From assembly GCF_900106995.1 (NCBI RefSeq), contig NZ_FNOK01000014.1:124001-188000 (forward strand): a stretch of 64,000 nt of DNA, read 5' to 3'. Shown piece by piece: positions 33,573 to 41,532 of this stretch. How positions within the stretch are numbered: position 1 is the stretch's first letter; each line of letters starts with the position of its first letter. The stretch is from Saccharopolyspora shandongensis. Lineage in GTDB: Bacteria > Actinomycetota > Actinomycetes > Mycobacteriales > Pseudonocardiaceae. The notes under the pieces are model-generated. The model made no database searches. It saw only the letters and a list, made by a program, of their open reading frames with translations, and was not told the origin of the DNA. Position numbers and translations under genes: made by a program.

Positions 33573-33884
33573 GTGATGATCGCATCCCTCCTGGCGATGT
33601 CGACGGCCGTCCTGGCCCGCTCGCTCGCCGCGACGAAGCTGGACCGTTGGAACATCGCCGCGCCCGTCCTGATGGTTCTCTTCGGCGTCGCCGCGGGGAT
33701 GGCGTCCCCGAAACTGCTCGGGATCGCGCTGAACACCGACGTCGCGCAGCACATCGCCGAGATCATCCTGGCCGTGCTGCTGTTCGTCGATGCACGGATG
33801 CGAGCGACCGCTTCGCGCGCGACCGTGGAATCAAGCGACGCCCGCGGACGCGGGCCGCGAACCTGGACGGCAGGAGTGATCGAC
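33573..33884 (+). pseudogene. N-terminal fragment of a Na+/H+ antiporter, in frame with the DJ-1 gene
   Basis: The frame from 33573 encodes LDRWNIAAPVLMVLFGVAAG and AQHIAEIILAVLLFVDA, which correspond to the first helices of CPA1-type cation/proton antiporters (NhaP-like, about 400-600 aa). All later helices are gone. There is no stop codon before the DJ-1/PfpI start at 33885, so a read-through fusion is formally possible. The DJ-1 gene has its own ribosome site, so I treat this as a remnant. Confidence 0.6.
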
Positions 33885-34577
33885 ATGGCGAAGCTACTGT
33901 TCGTGATGACCGGAGCAACGTACTGGACGCTCAAGGACGGCACCCGGCACGCGACCGGCTACTGGGCCGAGGAGTTCGCGGCACCGTACAAGGCGCTCAC
34001 GGAAGCCGGCCACCAGGTCGTGGTGGCCACTCCCCACGGCGTCGTCCCGAATGTCGACATGATGAGCCTGCGCCCCGACATGGCGGGCGGTGCTCAGATC
34101 GCCCTGGAGCTGGAGGGCATCATCCGCTCCGCGGAGGAGATGCGGCGGCCCATCCAGCTCTCGGACGCCCGCCTGGAGGACTACGACGCCGTCTACTTCC
34201 CCGGCGGCCACGGCCCGATGGAAGACCTGTGGGACGACGCCGACGCGGGCCGGCTGCTGACCGCGGCGCTCGCCTCCGGCAAACCGCTCGCCGTCGTCTG
34301 CCACGCCCCGGCCGCGATGCTGGCCACGAGGATCCACGGCGTTTCGCCGTTCGCCGGCTACCGCGTCACGGCCTTCACCAACGATGAGGAGAACGCCGTC
34401 GGGCTGGCCTCCAAGGCGCGGTGGCTGCTGGAGGACGAACTGAACGACCTGGGCGTCGACTTCACCCGCGGCGAGATGTGGAAGCCTTACACGGTGGTGG
34501 ACCGCAACCTGTACACCGGGCAGAACCCGGCCTCTGCCGGGGTCCTGGCGGAGCGGCTGCTGAAGGCATTGACGTAG
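33885..34577 (+). CDS. DJ-1/PfpI-superfamily protein, Hsp31-like
   Basis: A 230-aa class I glutamine-amidotransferase-fold protein. The nucleophile elbow is VVCHAPA with Cys139 followed by His140; YFPGGHGPMEDL and an N-terminal YWAEE (candidate Glu29/30) complete the site expected for Hsp31/glyoxalase III-type enzymes. Likely roles are methylglyoxal detoxification or a stress chaperone/deglycase. CAGGAG precedes the ATG. The coding frame is open upstream into an antiporter remnant. Confidence 0.85.
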   Translation: MAKLLFVMTGATYWTLKDGTRHATGYWAEEFAAPYKALTEAGHQVVVATPHGVVPNVDMMSLRPDMAGGAQIALELEGIIRSAEEMRRPIQLSDARLEDYDAVYFPGGHGPMEDLWDDADAGRLLTAALASGKPLAVVCHAPAAMLATRIHGVSPFAGYRVTAFTNDEENAVGLASKARWLLEDELNDLGVDFTRGEMWKPYTVVDRNLYTGQNPASAGVLAERLLKALT

Positions 34578-34876
34578 GCGGCTGCGGCGCATGCGCCCAG
34601 GAGAACGCCGAGGCGACGCCGAAGTTTCTTGCATCACCGACCCTGCCTGGCCGCACCGCCGTGAGCTGAACCTCGTAGAAAGAGCCGGCCATGAGCATGG
34701 GCCCACCCGCGGCCCGTGCCGGGCCGCAGGACGCCCCGCTCCTGCGTCGAGCCGAGACGTGTGCCAGCGGCCGAATGCCAGGTGCTCCGGGTTGGCGAAC
34801 GGCTCCGCAGGCCCCGGTCGTCGCCGCCCCGACGCGGATCCGAATTGGGTCCGCTCGGCGTGGATAGGTTGTGGGA
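34578..34876. other. 299-bp gap with no recognisable gene
   Basis: Short frames in this convergent gap have no coding character and no clear ribosome sites. I see no strong hairpin. Confidence 0.35.
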
Positions 34877-35311
34877 TCATGGTTTCGCGTCGCGGACGAC
34901 TACCACCGGGCATGGGGCGTGGTTGACGCAGTACTGGCTGATCGAGCCGAGCAGGGCGTGGGTGAAGGCGCCTTGGCCGCGCCGGCCCACGACGAGGAGG
35001 TCGGCCGTTTCGGCGGCGTCCAGCAGGGCCTTGGCCGGATGGCCGCGGGCGACGTGCGTGCTGATCCTGATGAGGTCGGCTTCGTCGGCGGTTTCGCGGA
35101 CGATCCTGCGGAGCGCCTCGTTCGTGGCGCGGTCGAGCTGCTCGGCGGTTCGCATGGGCCAGTCGTAGAACGCAGGCGTGTCCCAGACCATCACCGCGTC
35201 GATCCGTCCATCCGCACGACGTGCTTGTTGAACGGCCCACCGCAGGGCGTCTTTCGAGGATGGCGAGCCGTCGACGCCGACGACGATCGAATAACTGCTC
35301 TGCTCGCTCAC
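34877..35311 (-). CDS. Universal stress protein, single domain
   Basis: A 144-aa UspA-fold protein. It begins YSIVVGVDGSPSSKDALRWA, and the ATP-binding motif G-x2-G-x9-G-S is GRRGQGAFTHALLGSIS, so it should bind ATP. GTG start at 35311 with GGAG upstream. One of eight Usp genes between 34.9 and 54.3 kb, a density typical of DosR/DevR-type dormancy regulons. Confidence 0.88.
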   Translation of the reverse strand: MSEQSSYSIVVGVDGSPSSKDALRWAVQQARRADGRIDAVMVWDTPAFYDWPMRTAEQLDRATNEALRRIVRETADEADLIRISTHVARGHPAKALLDAAETADLLVVGRRGQGAFTHALLGSISQYCVNHAPCPVVVVRDAKP

Positions 35312-35339
35312 GGAAGCACTCCACAAAGGACGAGTGGCT

Positions 35340-35371
35340 GAGCCGGCGCGCTCCGGTCGCCGCGCCGGCTC
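35340..35371 (-). terminator. Terminator after the membrane-protein gene
   Basis: GAGCCGGCGCG (35340-35350) pairs with CGCGCCGGCTC (35361-35371), an 11-bp perfect stem with a 10-base loop. It lies just past the stop of the minus-strand gene at 35378 and upstream of the Usp gene. Confidence 0.65.
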
Positions 35372-35377
35372 GCCGGA

Positions 35378-36088
35378 TCAGGCCGGCCCGGGTGCCTGAC
35401 GTCGCTGCGGGGAAATGCTGGGCAGGTGTTCGCGGACCAGGTAGCCGCCGAGCACCAGCATCCACAAGCCGGTCAGCGCCCCGGGGAGCATGCCGGCCAG
35501 CGCGCTGCCCGGCATCAGCACACCGCCACCACCGAGGACGGTGATCGCGCCGAGGACCCGGATGACGGCGACGAACCCGGTGAACCACGCCATCCACCGG
35601 GGGAACACGTCGGTGCGCGCCATGGCCACGGTGCAGGCGGCCAGCGGCAGGGCGATGGCGAGTCCGGCGATGGTGCCCACGATGGTGAGCGCGGTGTAGG
35701 GCACAGCGGCCAGCACGAGCAGCGCAGGGTAGGAGGCCAGCGTGTAGGCCATGCCGCCGAAGACCGCCGTGGCCATAAATCCGATGGCGGCTGTGAGCGC
35801 GAACCCGGACAGCACCACGGCAGGAGCGTCGCTGTCGGGGTCGGCCAGCCGGAAGGCGGTGGCCAGGGTGGCGCCGAACCACATGAACAGCGCCACCGCG
35901 GCGGCCGCGAGCACGACCGCGGCCATGATCGTCCGGAGCGAACCGGCCAGGTACATCGCGATCGTCTCGGGGGAAGCGACGATGCCCGGTGCATTGCGCA
36001 GCAGGATCCCCGCGACGATGGCGAGCACCAGCGAAGCGAGTCCGGCCAGCCCGCCCCAGCGCATCTCGTGGCCTTCACGCACAGTCAT
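35378..36088 (-). CDS. Six-helix membrane protein of unknown function
   Basis: A 236-aa, strongly hydrophobic protein with about six transmembrane segments (for example LASLVLAIVAGILLRNA, AVVLAAAAVALFMWFGATL and LGAITVLGGGGVLMP). No cofactor or transport motif is recognised. A GGGCC-N4-GTCCT box lies about 80 bases upstream of the start. Its place among stress genes suggests, but does not show, a role in hypoxia or envelope stress. Confidence 0.7.
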   Translation of the reverse strand: MTVREGHEMRWGGLAGLASLVLAIVAGILLRNAPGIVASPETIAMYLAGSLRTIMAAVVLAAAAVALFMWFGATLATAFRLADPDSDAPAVVLSGFALTAAIGFMATAVFGGMAYTLASYPALLVLAAVPYTALTIVGTIAGLAIALPLAACTVAMARTDVFPRWMAWFTGFVAVIRVLGAITVLGGGGVLMPGSALAGMLPGALTGLWMLVLGGYLVREHLPSISPQRRQAPGPA

Positions 36089-36160
36089 GGCTTCCTCCGC
36101 GAACGTCTCCAGTGGACACGAGTTGCCTCGACACTTGCGGTCGGCAGGGGTGTTGTCACG

Positions 36161-36174
36161 GGGCCGAAGGTCCT
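36161..36174. promoter_or_regulatory. DevR/DosR-like box (GGGCC-GAAG-GTCCT)
   Basis: The half sites GGGCC and GTCCT have the four-base spacing of DosR boxes (GGGAC-N4-GTCCC). It sits 73-86 bases upstream of the membrane-protein gene at 36088. Weaker than the perfect palindrome at 41450. Confidence 0.35.
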
Positions 36175-36187
36175 CTGTTCACCGCGG

Positions 36188-38866
36188 TCAGTCGCGTTGC
36201 GCGGGCGCGATGCGTACTGCGGTGACCTTGTACTCGGGGCAGCCGGTGATCGCGTCGGTGTGGGGCGAGGTGAGGTCGTTGACGGTCGCGCCCGGGAAGT
36301 GGAAGGCGGCGAAGGCCTGGCCGGGCGCGATGTCGCGGCTGGGGTGGGCGGTCAGGGCGGCTCGGCCCCAGCGGCTGGTCACGGTCACCTCGGTGCCTTC
36401 CCGCACGCCGAGGCGGGCGGCGTCGGCGGGGTGGAGTTCGAGGGTCTCGGCGGGCCGGAGTTCGGTGTTGGGGGTGCGGCGGGTCATGGAGCCGGTGTTG
36501 TAGTGCACGAGCCGCCGGCCGGTGACCAGCAGGTAGGGGAACTCGGCGTCGGGTTGCTCGCCCGGTGGGAGGTAGGGCAGGGCGGCCAGTGCTGCTCGGC
36601 CGTCCGGCGTGGCGAACCTGTCGAGGTGGAGCACGGCTTCGCCGGGTTGGCCGGGCGCTCGGCATGGCCAGTGCAGCGGTCCTTCGGCGTCGAGCCGGTG
36701 GTGCGAGATCCCGGCGAAGACCGGTGTCAGGGCGGCGCATTCGGCGAGCGCTTCGGCGGGCGTGCGGCACCCGAGGTCGGCGCTCAGGGCGTCGGCGAGG
36801 CCGAGCAGGATGCCGAAGTCGGTGTCCGCTCGTCCCGGTGGGGTCAGCGCGGGGCGCACGCGTTGGAAACGCCGGTCGAAGTTGACGAAGGTCCCGTCCT
36901 TCTCCAGGAACGAGGCGGCGGGCAGGACGATGTCGGCGTGCTCGGCCGTGCGCGACAGGAAGAGGTCGTGGCAGACCACCAGGTCGCACGCACGCAGGGC
37001 GTCGCGGACGTGGCCGCTGGTCGGGTCGCTCTGGGCGATGTCCTCGCCGATGACGTACAGCGCCCGCACGTCTCCGGCGATGGCGGCGTCGAACATCTGC
37101 GGGATGCGCAGCCCGAGTCGTCCGGGAATCGGGTGGCCCCAGGCGGTTGCGAAGCGGTCCCGGATTCCCGCGTCGCTGATGGGCTGGTAGCCGGGCAGGA
37201 CGTCCGGCAGCGCGCCCATGTCGGATGCGCCTTGGACGTTGTTCTGGCCGCGTAGCGGGAGGATTCCGCAGCAGCCTGGGGTGCCGACCGAGCCGCGCAG
37301 GATGGCGAGGTTGGTCAGGGTGCGCACGCCGTCGGTGCCGTGGGCGTGTTCGGTGACGCCGAGCCCGTAGATGACGATCGGGCGCTGCGATCGCCCGAAA
37401 AGCCGCGCTGCCGCGATCAATTCCGCCGATGGCACCTCGGCGATACCGGCGACGGCGTCGGGTCCGTAGTCGCGGACCAGCGCCGCGAGCTCCTCGAACC
37501 CCGTCGTCCGCTGTTCGAGGAAGTCGTGGGCGACGAGGTCCTCGTCGATCAGCTGGTGCGCGAGGCCGTTGAAGACGGCGACGTTGGAGCCCGGCTGGTT
37601 TTGCAGGTGGATGTCGGCGAGCGCGGCGAGTTCGGTGCGTCGGGGGTCGACGACGACGAGCCGGGCTCCGGCGAGGACTCGTTGCTTGATGCGGGCTCCG
37701 ACGACGGGGTGCGCCTCGGTGGGGTTGGCGCCGGCGAGCAGGACGCAGTCCGCGTGGTCGAGGTCGTCGAGGGGGTTGGTGCCGCCGGCGAGGCCGAGGG
37801 AGGCGGTGAGCCCGGCGGCGGAGGGCGCGTGGCACAGGCGGGAGCAGTTGTCGATGTTGTTGGTGCCGATGGCGGTGCGGATGAACTTCTGGGCCAGGTA
37901 GTTCTCCTCGTTGGTGGCGCGGGCGGAGGAGATCATGGCGATCGAGTCCGGGCCGTACCGGTCGCGGATGGCGGCTAGACGCCGGGCGACCGTGGTGAGG
38001 GCTTCCTGCCAGGTCGCTTCGACCAGTTGGCCGTCGCGCCGCAGCAGCGGCGTCGTCAGGCGGTCGGCGGCGCGGGCGAAGGAATGCGCGAAGCGGCCTT
38101 TGATGCAGGCGTGGCCGCGGTTGACCGGCGCGCCGTGCGTCGGGGTGATCGCGGCGATGGTGTCGTCGCGGACGTGCACGTCGAGGGTGCAGCCGACACC
38201 GCAGTAGCCGCAGGTGGTCGTGGTCGTCGCGGTGGTGGGACGGAGGTCGAGCAGGCCGGGCTCGGACAGCGCTCCGGTGGGGCAGCTGTCGACGCATCCG
38301 CCGCAACCGACGCACGGCGAGGAGACCCACGGCCCGCCGTCGCCCGGCGCCACGACGGTGTCGAAGCCGCGGCCGGTGAGTTCGAGGGCGAAGGTGCCCT
38401 GGACTTCGGCGCACATGGCCACGCACCGTCCGCAGGCGATGCACAGGTCGCGGTCGAGCTTGACGTACGGGTGCGAATGATCAGTCCCGCGATCATGCTT
38501 CGCGCCGGCGAAACCGCTGGTGGTGATGCTGAAATGCGCGCAGGCCCGGACGAGTTCGCTGCGTTCGGCAGGGATGTCCAGCGCGCGCTCGGGAAGCTCG
38601 GAGACGATCAGCTCGACCGCCCCTCTGGCCGCCTGCCGGGTCGCGGGGTCGTCGAGGTCGACGTGCATGCCGTCGGTTGCGGGCGTCGTGCAGGCGGCGA
38701 CGATCCGGCCTGCCGCGCGGACCAGGCAGGTGCGGCATGAGCCGCGCGGGGACAGCCGGTCGTCGTGGCAGAGCGTCGGCAGGTCTGTGCCGCCGGCACG
38801 GACGGCATCGAGGATCGTGGCGCCGTCCGCGACGTCCACCGCGGTGCGCCCGATGATCACGTGCAT
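36188..38866 (-). CDS. fdhF: NAD-dependent formate dehydrogenase, molybdopterin (alpha) subunit
   Basis: An 892-aa FdsA-type catalytic subunit. In order: an N-terminal [2Fe-2S] domain (Cys33, 44, 47, 59), a CxxH-type segment near 105-125, two [4Fe-4S] clusters (Cys142/145/148/152 and 185/188/191/195), the MopB [4Fe-4S] motif (Cys219, 222, 226, 254), then the molybdopterin domains. The active-site residue is Cys346 in SRLCHAP, so it is a cysteine rather than a selenocysteine enzyme. It oxidises formate to CO2 and passes electrons through the clusters to the NuoEF-like partner. Its ATG overlaps that partner's TGA by one base, so the two are coupled. Confidence 0.9.
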   Translation of the reverse strand: MHVIIGRTAVDVADGATILDAVRAGGTDLPTLCHDDRLSPRGSCRTCLVRAAGRIVAACTTPATDGMHVDLDDPATRQAARGAVELIVSELPERALDIPAERSELVRACAHFSITTSGFAGAKHDRGTDHSHPYVKLDRDLCIACGRCVAMCAEVQGTFALELTGRGFDTVVAPGDGGPWVSSPCVGCGGCVDSCPTGALSEPGLLDLRPTTATTTTTCGYCGVGCTLDVHVRDDTIAAITPTHGAPVNRGHACIKGRFAHSFARAADRLTTPLLRRDGQLVEATWQEALTTVARRLAAIRDRYGPDSIAMISSARATNEENYLAQKFIRTAIGTNNIDNCSRLCHAPSAAGLTASLGLAGGTNPLDDLDHADCVLLAGANPTEAHPVVGARIKQRVLAGARLVVVDPRRTELAALADIHLQNQPGSNVAVFNGLAHQLIDEDLVAHDFLEQRTTGFEELAALVRDYGPDAVAGIAEVPSAELIAAARLFGRSQRPIVIYGLGVTEHAHGTDGVRTLTNLAILRGSVGTPGCCGILPLRGQNNVQGASDMGALPDVLPGYQPISDAGIRDRFATAWGHPIPGRLGLRIPQMFDAAIAGDVRALYVIGEDIAQSDPTSGHVRDALRACDLVVCHDLFLSRTAEHADIVLPAASFLEKDGTFVNFDRRFQRVRPALTPPGRADTDFGILLGLADALSADLGCRTPAEALAECAALTPVFAGISHHRLDAEGPLHWPCRAPGQPGEAVLHLDRFATPDGRAALAALPYLPPGEQPDAEFPYLLVTGRRLVHYNTGSMTRRTPNTELRPAETLELHPADAARLGVREGTEVTVTSRWGRAALTAHPSRDIAPGQAFAAFHFPGATVNDLTSPHTDAITGCPEYKVTAVRIAPAQRD

Positions 38867-40542
38867 CAGTGCTCTCCTGGCAGGAGCTCGTCGCGGTAGA
38901 CGCGCAGCAGACTTCGCACCGCTGCGGGCACGCCCCGACCGAAGGCGCAGAGGCTGCCGGTGCTCAACACCTCGAACAGCTCTTCCTGCTGTGAAAGGAC
39001 TTGCTCCGAGTCGGTCGGGAAGCGCGTTGCCAGCTCCATCCCGCGCCGCGTGCCGACGCGGCACGGGGTGCAGGCGCCGCAGCTCTCGGCGGCGGCGAAG
39101 CTCCACACGTGCCGGAGCAGCTCCCGTGCGGTGATGCGGTCGTCGATGGCGACGAGGCTGCCGTGCCCGAGTGCCACCCCGGCGCCGGCGAGCACCTCGG
39201 CGAGCAGCGGGATGTCCAGGTCGTCGGGCGAGAGGAAACCGCCGAGCGGGCCGCCGACCTGCAGGGCCCGCAGGGTGTAGCCGGGTTTGAGGCCGCCGCC
39301 GAGGGTTTCGACGATGTAGCGCAGCGGTACGCCGAACTCGACCTCGTAGACGCCGGGGCGCCGGAAGCGCTGGCTCAGGCACACGAGCTTGGTGCCGGTT
39401 TCGACCGGGTTGCCGAGTTGCGCGTAAGCGGCGCCGCCGTGCCGCAACACCCACGGCACCGCCGCGAGCGTTTCGACGTTGTTCACCGAGGTGGGCCGCC
39501 CGGCCAGGCCGTACTCGGTCGGGTAAGGCGGCCGGGGCCGGACGCTGCCGCGAAACCCTTGCAAGGCATGCAGAAGCGCGGTTTCCTCTCCGGTGACGTA
39601 GGAGCCCGCGCCCTCCACGACCTCCACGTCGAAGTCGAACGACGAGCCGTGCACATCGGTCCCGAGGTGCCCCGCGGCCCGCGCCGCCGCCACTGCGGCC
39701 CGCATTCTTCCCACCGCTGCGGGATATTCCGAACGCACGAACACCACGCCCCGGTTCGCGCCGACCGCGAACCCGGCGAGGGCCAGTCCCTCCAGCACCC
39801 GGTGCGGGTCGCCCTCCAGCAGCAGCCGGTCGCAGAACGAACCGGGATCGCCTTCGTCACCGTTGGCCACCACGAACCTCGGCTCCGCGCCGCGCGCCGC
39901 CTCCCACTTCTGTGCCACCGGGAATTCGGCCCCGCCCCGGCCGCGCAGACCGGCAATCGAGACCTCGGCGCGGATCGCGGCCGGTGACCCGCCCGCGACG
40001 ACCTGCGGCCACACCTGCCAGGACTCCTCGGCTCCGGTCAGCCCGGCGAGCGTCACGGCCCGGCGGCTGGTGACCCGGTAGGGGATCGCCGGGACGACCG
40101 GGTGGTCGGCGGAGAGCAATCGATCGCCGAGCTCAGGACCGGTGATGGGCGTGTGCCCGTCGAGGGCCGCGGGTGAGGCGTAGCAGAAGCCCAAGCAGTA
40201 CGCGCCGGCCAACGACACCGAACCATCGGCGCTGGTGCTTCCGGGCTCGACGGCGAGAGCCGCTTCGGCCAGCGGGATGGTGTGGTCGCCGGCCGAGACG
40301 AAGCACGAGGTCCCCACGCAAACCCGGACGTGACGGATGCCGTGTGCACCGGCGAAATCGGCGTAGTAGCCCGCCGCCCCGGCGAGCGCGGCCACCGGCC
40401 GCCGGACCTCCTCGGCGACGTCGTGCAGATCGTCCGCGCCGATCCGCTCCCGCCGCGCTGCGGCGGCGTGCAGTCGCCCGAGAACTCCGGTCCCACCCCG
40501 CCCGAACCGCTGTTCCCATTCGACGAACGCGTCTCGCCGCAC
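38866..40542 (-). CDS. NuoE-NuoF fused diaphorase subunit of formate dehydrogenase
   Basis: A 558-aa fusion. Residues 1-150 are the NuoE/FdsG-type [2Fe-2S] thioredoxin-fold domain (Cys75, 80, 116, 120 in CVGTSC and CLGFC). The rest is NuoF/FdsB-like: FMN-binding GLRGRGGAEFPVAQKW, NAD-binding NGDEGDPGSF and the [4Fe-4S] motif ESCGACTPCRVGT. It takes electrons from the formate dehydrogenase alpha subunit to NAD+. In FdsGBA systems these are separate genes. GTG start after GAGGGGG. It lies 25 bases after a Usp gene and overlaps the alpha-subunit gene. Confidence 0.88.
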   Translation of the reverse strand: MRRDAFVEWEQRFGRGGTGVLGRLHAAAARRERIGADDLHDVAEEVRRPVAALAGAAGYYADFAGAHGIRHVRVCVGTSCFVSAGDHTIPLAEAALAVEPGSTSADGSVSLAGAYCLGFCYASPAALDGHTPITGPELGDRLLSADHPVVPAIPYRVTSRRAVTLAGLTGAEESWQVWPQVVAGGSPAAIRAEVSIAGLRGRGGAEFPVAQKWEAARGAEPRFVVANGDEGDPGSFCDRLLLEGDPHRVLEGLALAGFAVGANRGVVFVRSEYPAAVGRMRAAVAAARAAGHLGTDVHGSSFDFDVEVVEGAGSYVTGEETALLHALQGFRGSVRPRPPYPTEYGLAGRPTSVNNVETLAAVPWVLRHGGAAYAQLGNPVETGTKLVCLSQRFRRPGVYEVEFGVPLRYIVETLGGGLKPGYTLRALQVGGPLGGFLSPDDLDIPLLAEVLAGAGVALGHGSLVAIDDRITARELLRHVWSFAAAESCGACTPCRVGTRRGMELATRFPTDSEQVLSQQEELFEVLSTGSLCAFGRGVPAAVRSLLRVYRDELLPGEH

Positions 40543-40567
40543 GAATGCCCCCTCGGCGGTGAAGCCG

Positions 40568-41386
40568 TCAGCCCGGGACTACCGCGACCGGGCACGGCGG
40601 GTGGTGCAACACGCCCCTGGCCACGGAACCCACCAGCAGACCGGAAAACCCTCCGAGCCCACGATGGCCGACGACCAGCAACTGCGCATGCTGTGCGGCC
40701 TCGCGCAGCGCTCGCACCGGCGGGATGTTCGACACGACCTGGCGAACGACCACTTGCGGGTAGGAGTCGGTGCAGGCGGACACCTGCTCGGCGAGGCGCT
40801 TTTCCGCGCTGGCCAGGAGTTCGTCGCGGTCCGGGTGGTCGTAGGGGCCGGGGATGAAGTAGGCGTTCGGCAGCGCCTGCACCGCGACGAGTTCGCTGCG
40901 GCGTCGGTCGGCCGCGTCGAAGGCGTAGCGCAATGCCTTCCGGCTGCCCGTCGAGTCATCCACGCCGACGACGACCGGCCCGGACGTGGCGGTGTCGTGG
41001 CCCGGGACGACGACCACCGGCGACGAGGCGTGCGTGGCGACCGCTGCGCTGATCGAGCCGAGCAACGTCTCCCGGAACGCGCCTTGCCCGCGCGAGCCGA
41101 CCACGACCAGCCGCGCGGAGGCCGACCGGTGCACCAGCTCCTCGGCGGGATGCCCGGGGGCGACCTCCTCGGTGATCTCCAGTTCGCCCACCGCCCGGCG
41201 GCAGCTGTCGGCGATGTCCCGCACCACTTCCTCGGCGAACGGATCGCGGGTGGGATCGTTGTTGATCAGAACGACGCGCAGCGGAACCGACAGGCGCTCG
41301 GCCTCGGCGGCCGCCCACAGCGCCGCTTGCAATGAGGACTCCGAGCCGTCCACACCGACCACGACGGACTGCTTCGCGCGTGTCAT
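40568..41386 (-). CDS. Universal stress protein, tandem domains, leading the formate dehydrogenase operon
   Basis: A 272-aa protein with two Usp domains. The ATP motifs are GSRGQGAFRETLLGSIS and GHRGLGGFSGLLVGSVA, both complete. The ATG at 41386 is preceded by GGGGAGGG. It is the first gene of a minus-strand operon with the two formate dehydrogenase subunits, downstream of the perfect palindrome at 41450. An ATP-linked regulatory role toward respiration or formate use is inference. Confidence 0.88.
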   Translation of the reverse strand: MTRAKQSVVVGVDGSESSLQAALWAAAEAERLSVPLRVVLINNDPTRDPFAEEVVRDIADSCRRAVGELEITEEVAPGHPAEELVHRSASARLVVVGSRGQGAFRETLLGSISAAVATHASSPVVVVPGHDTATSGPVVVGVDDSTGSRKALRYAFDAADRRRSELVAVQALPNAYFIPGPYDHPDRDELLASAEKRLAEQVSACTDSYPQVVVRQVVSNIPPVRALREAAQHAQLLVVGHRGLGGFSGLLVGSVARGVLHHPPCPVAVVPG

Positions 41387-41449
41387 CCTCGGCGCCCTCC
41401 CCGCGATGCTCGGACCGCCGCTCACGTTGTCAACCGCGACCGGCGTGCT

Positions 41450-41471
41450 GATAGGGCCGATGGGCCCTATC
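41450..41471. promoter_or_regulatory. Perfect DevR/DosR-like palindrome in a divergent promoter
   Basis: Arms GATAGGGCC and GGCCCTATC around GATG form a 22-bp perfect inverted repeat. The core GGGCC-N4-GGCCC has the geometry of the mycobacterial DosR box. It lies midway between the Usp-formate dehydrogenase operon (start 41386) and the GNAT/acyl-CoA synthetase operon (start 41533), so it could control both. Confidence 0.6.
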
Positions 41472-41532
41472 GGCGCCGGCGAGGTGGGGTGGTCTTCTCA
41501 CGAGTACGGGAATCGCGTGGGAGGGGCTACCG

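Noticed and set aside
36188..38866. Possible selenocysteine formate dehydrogenase
   Set aside because: The active-site codon is TGC (Cys346) and the frame has no in-frame TGA, so no selenocysteine insertion is needed.
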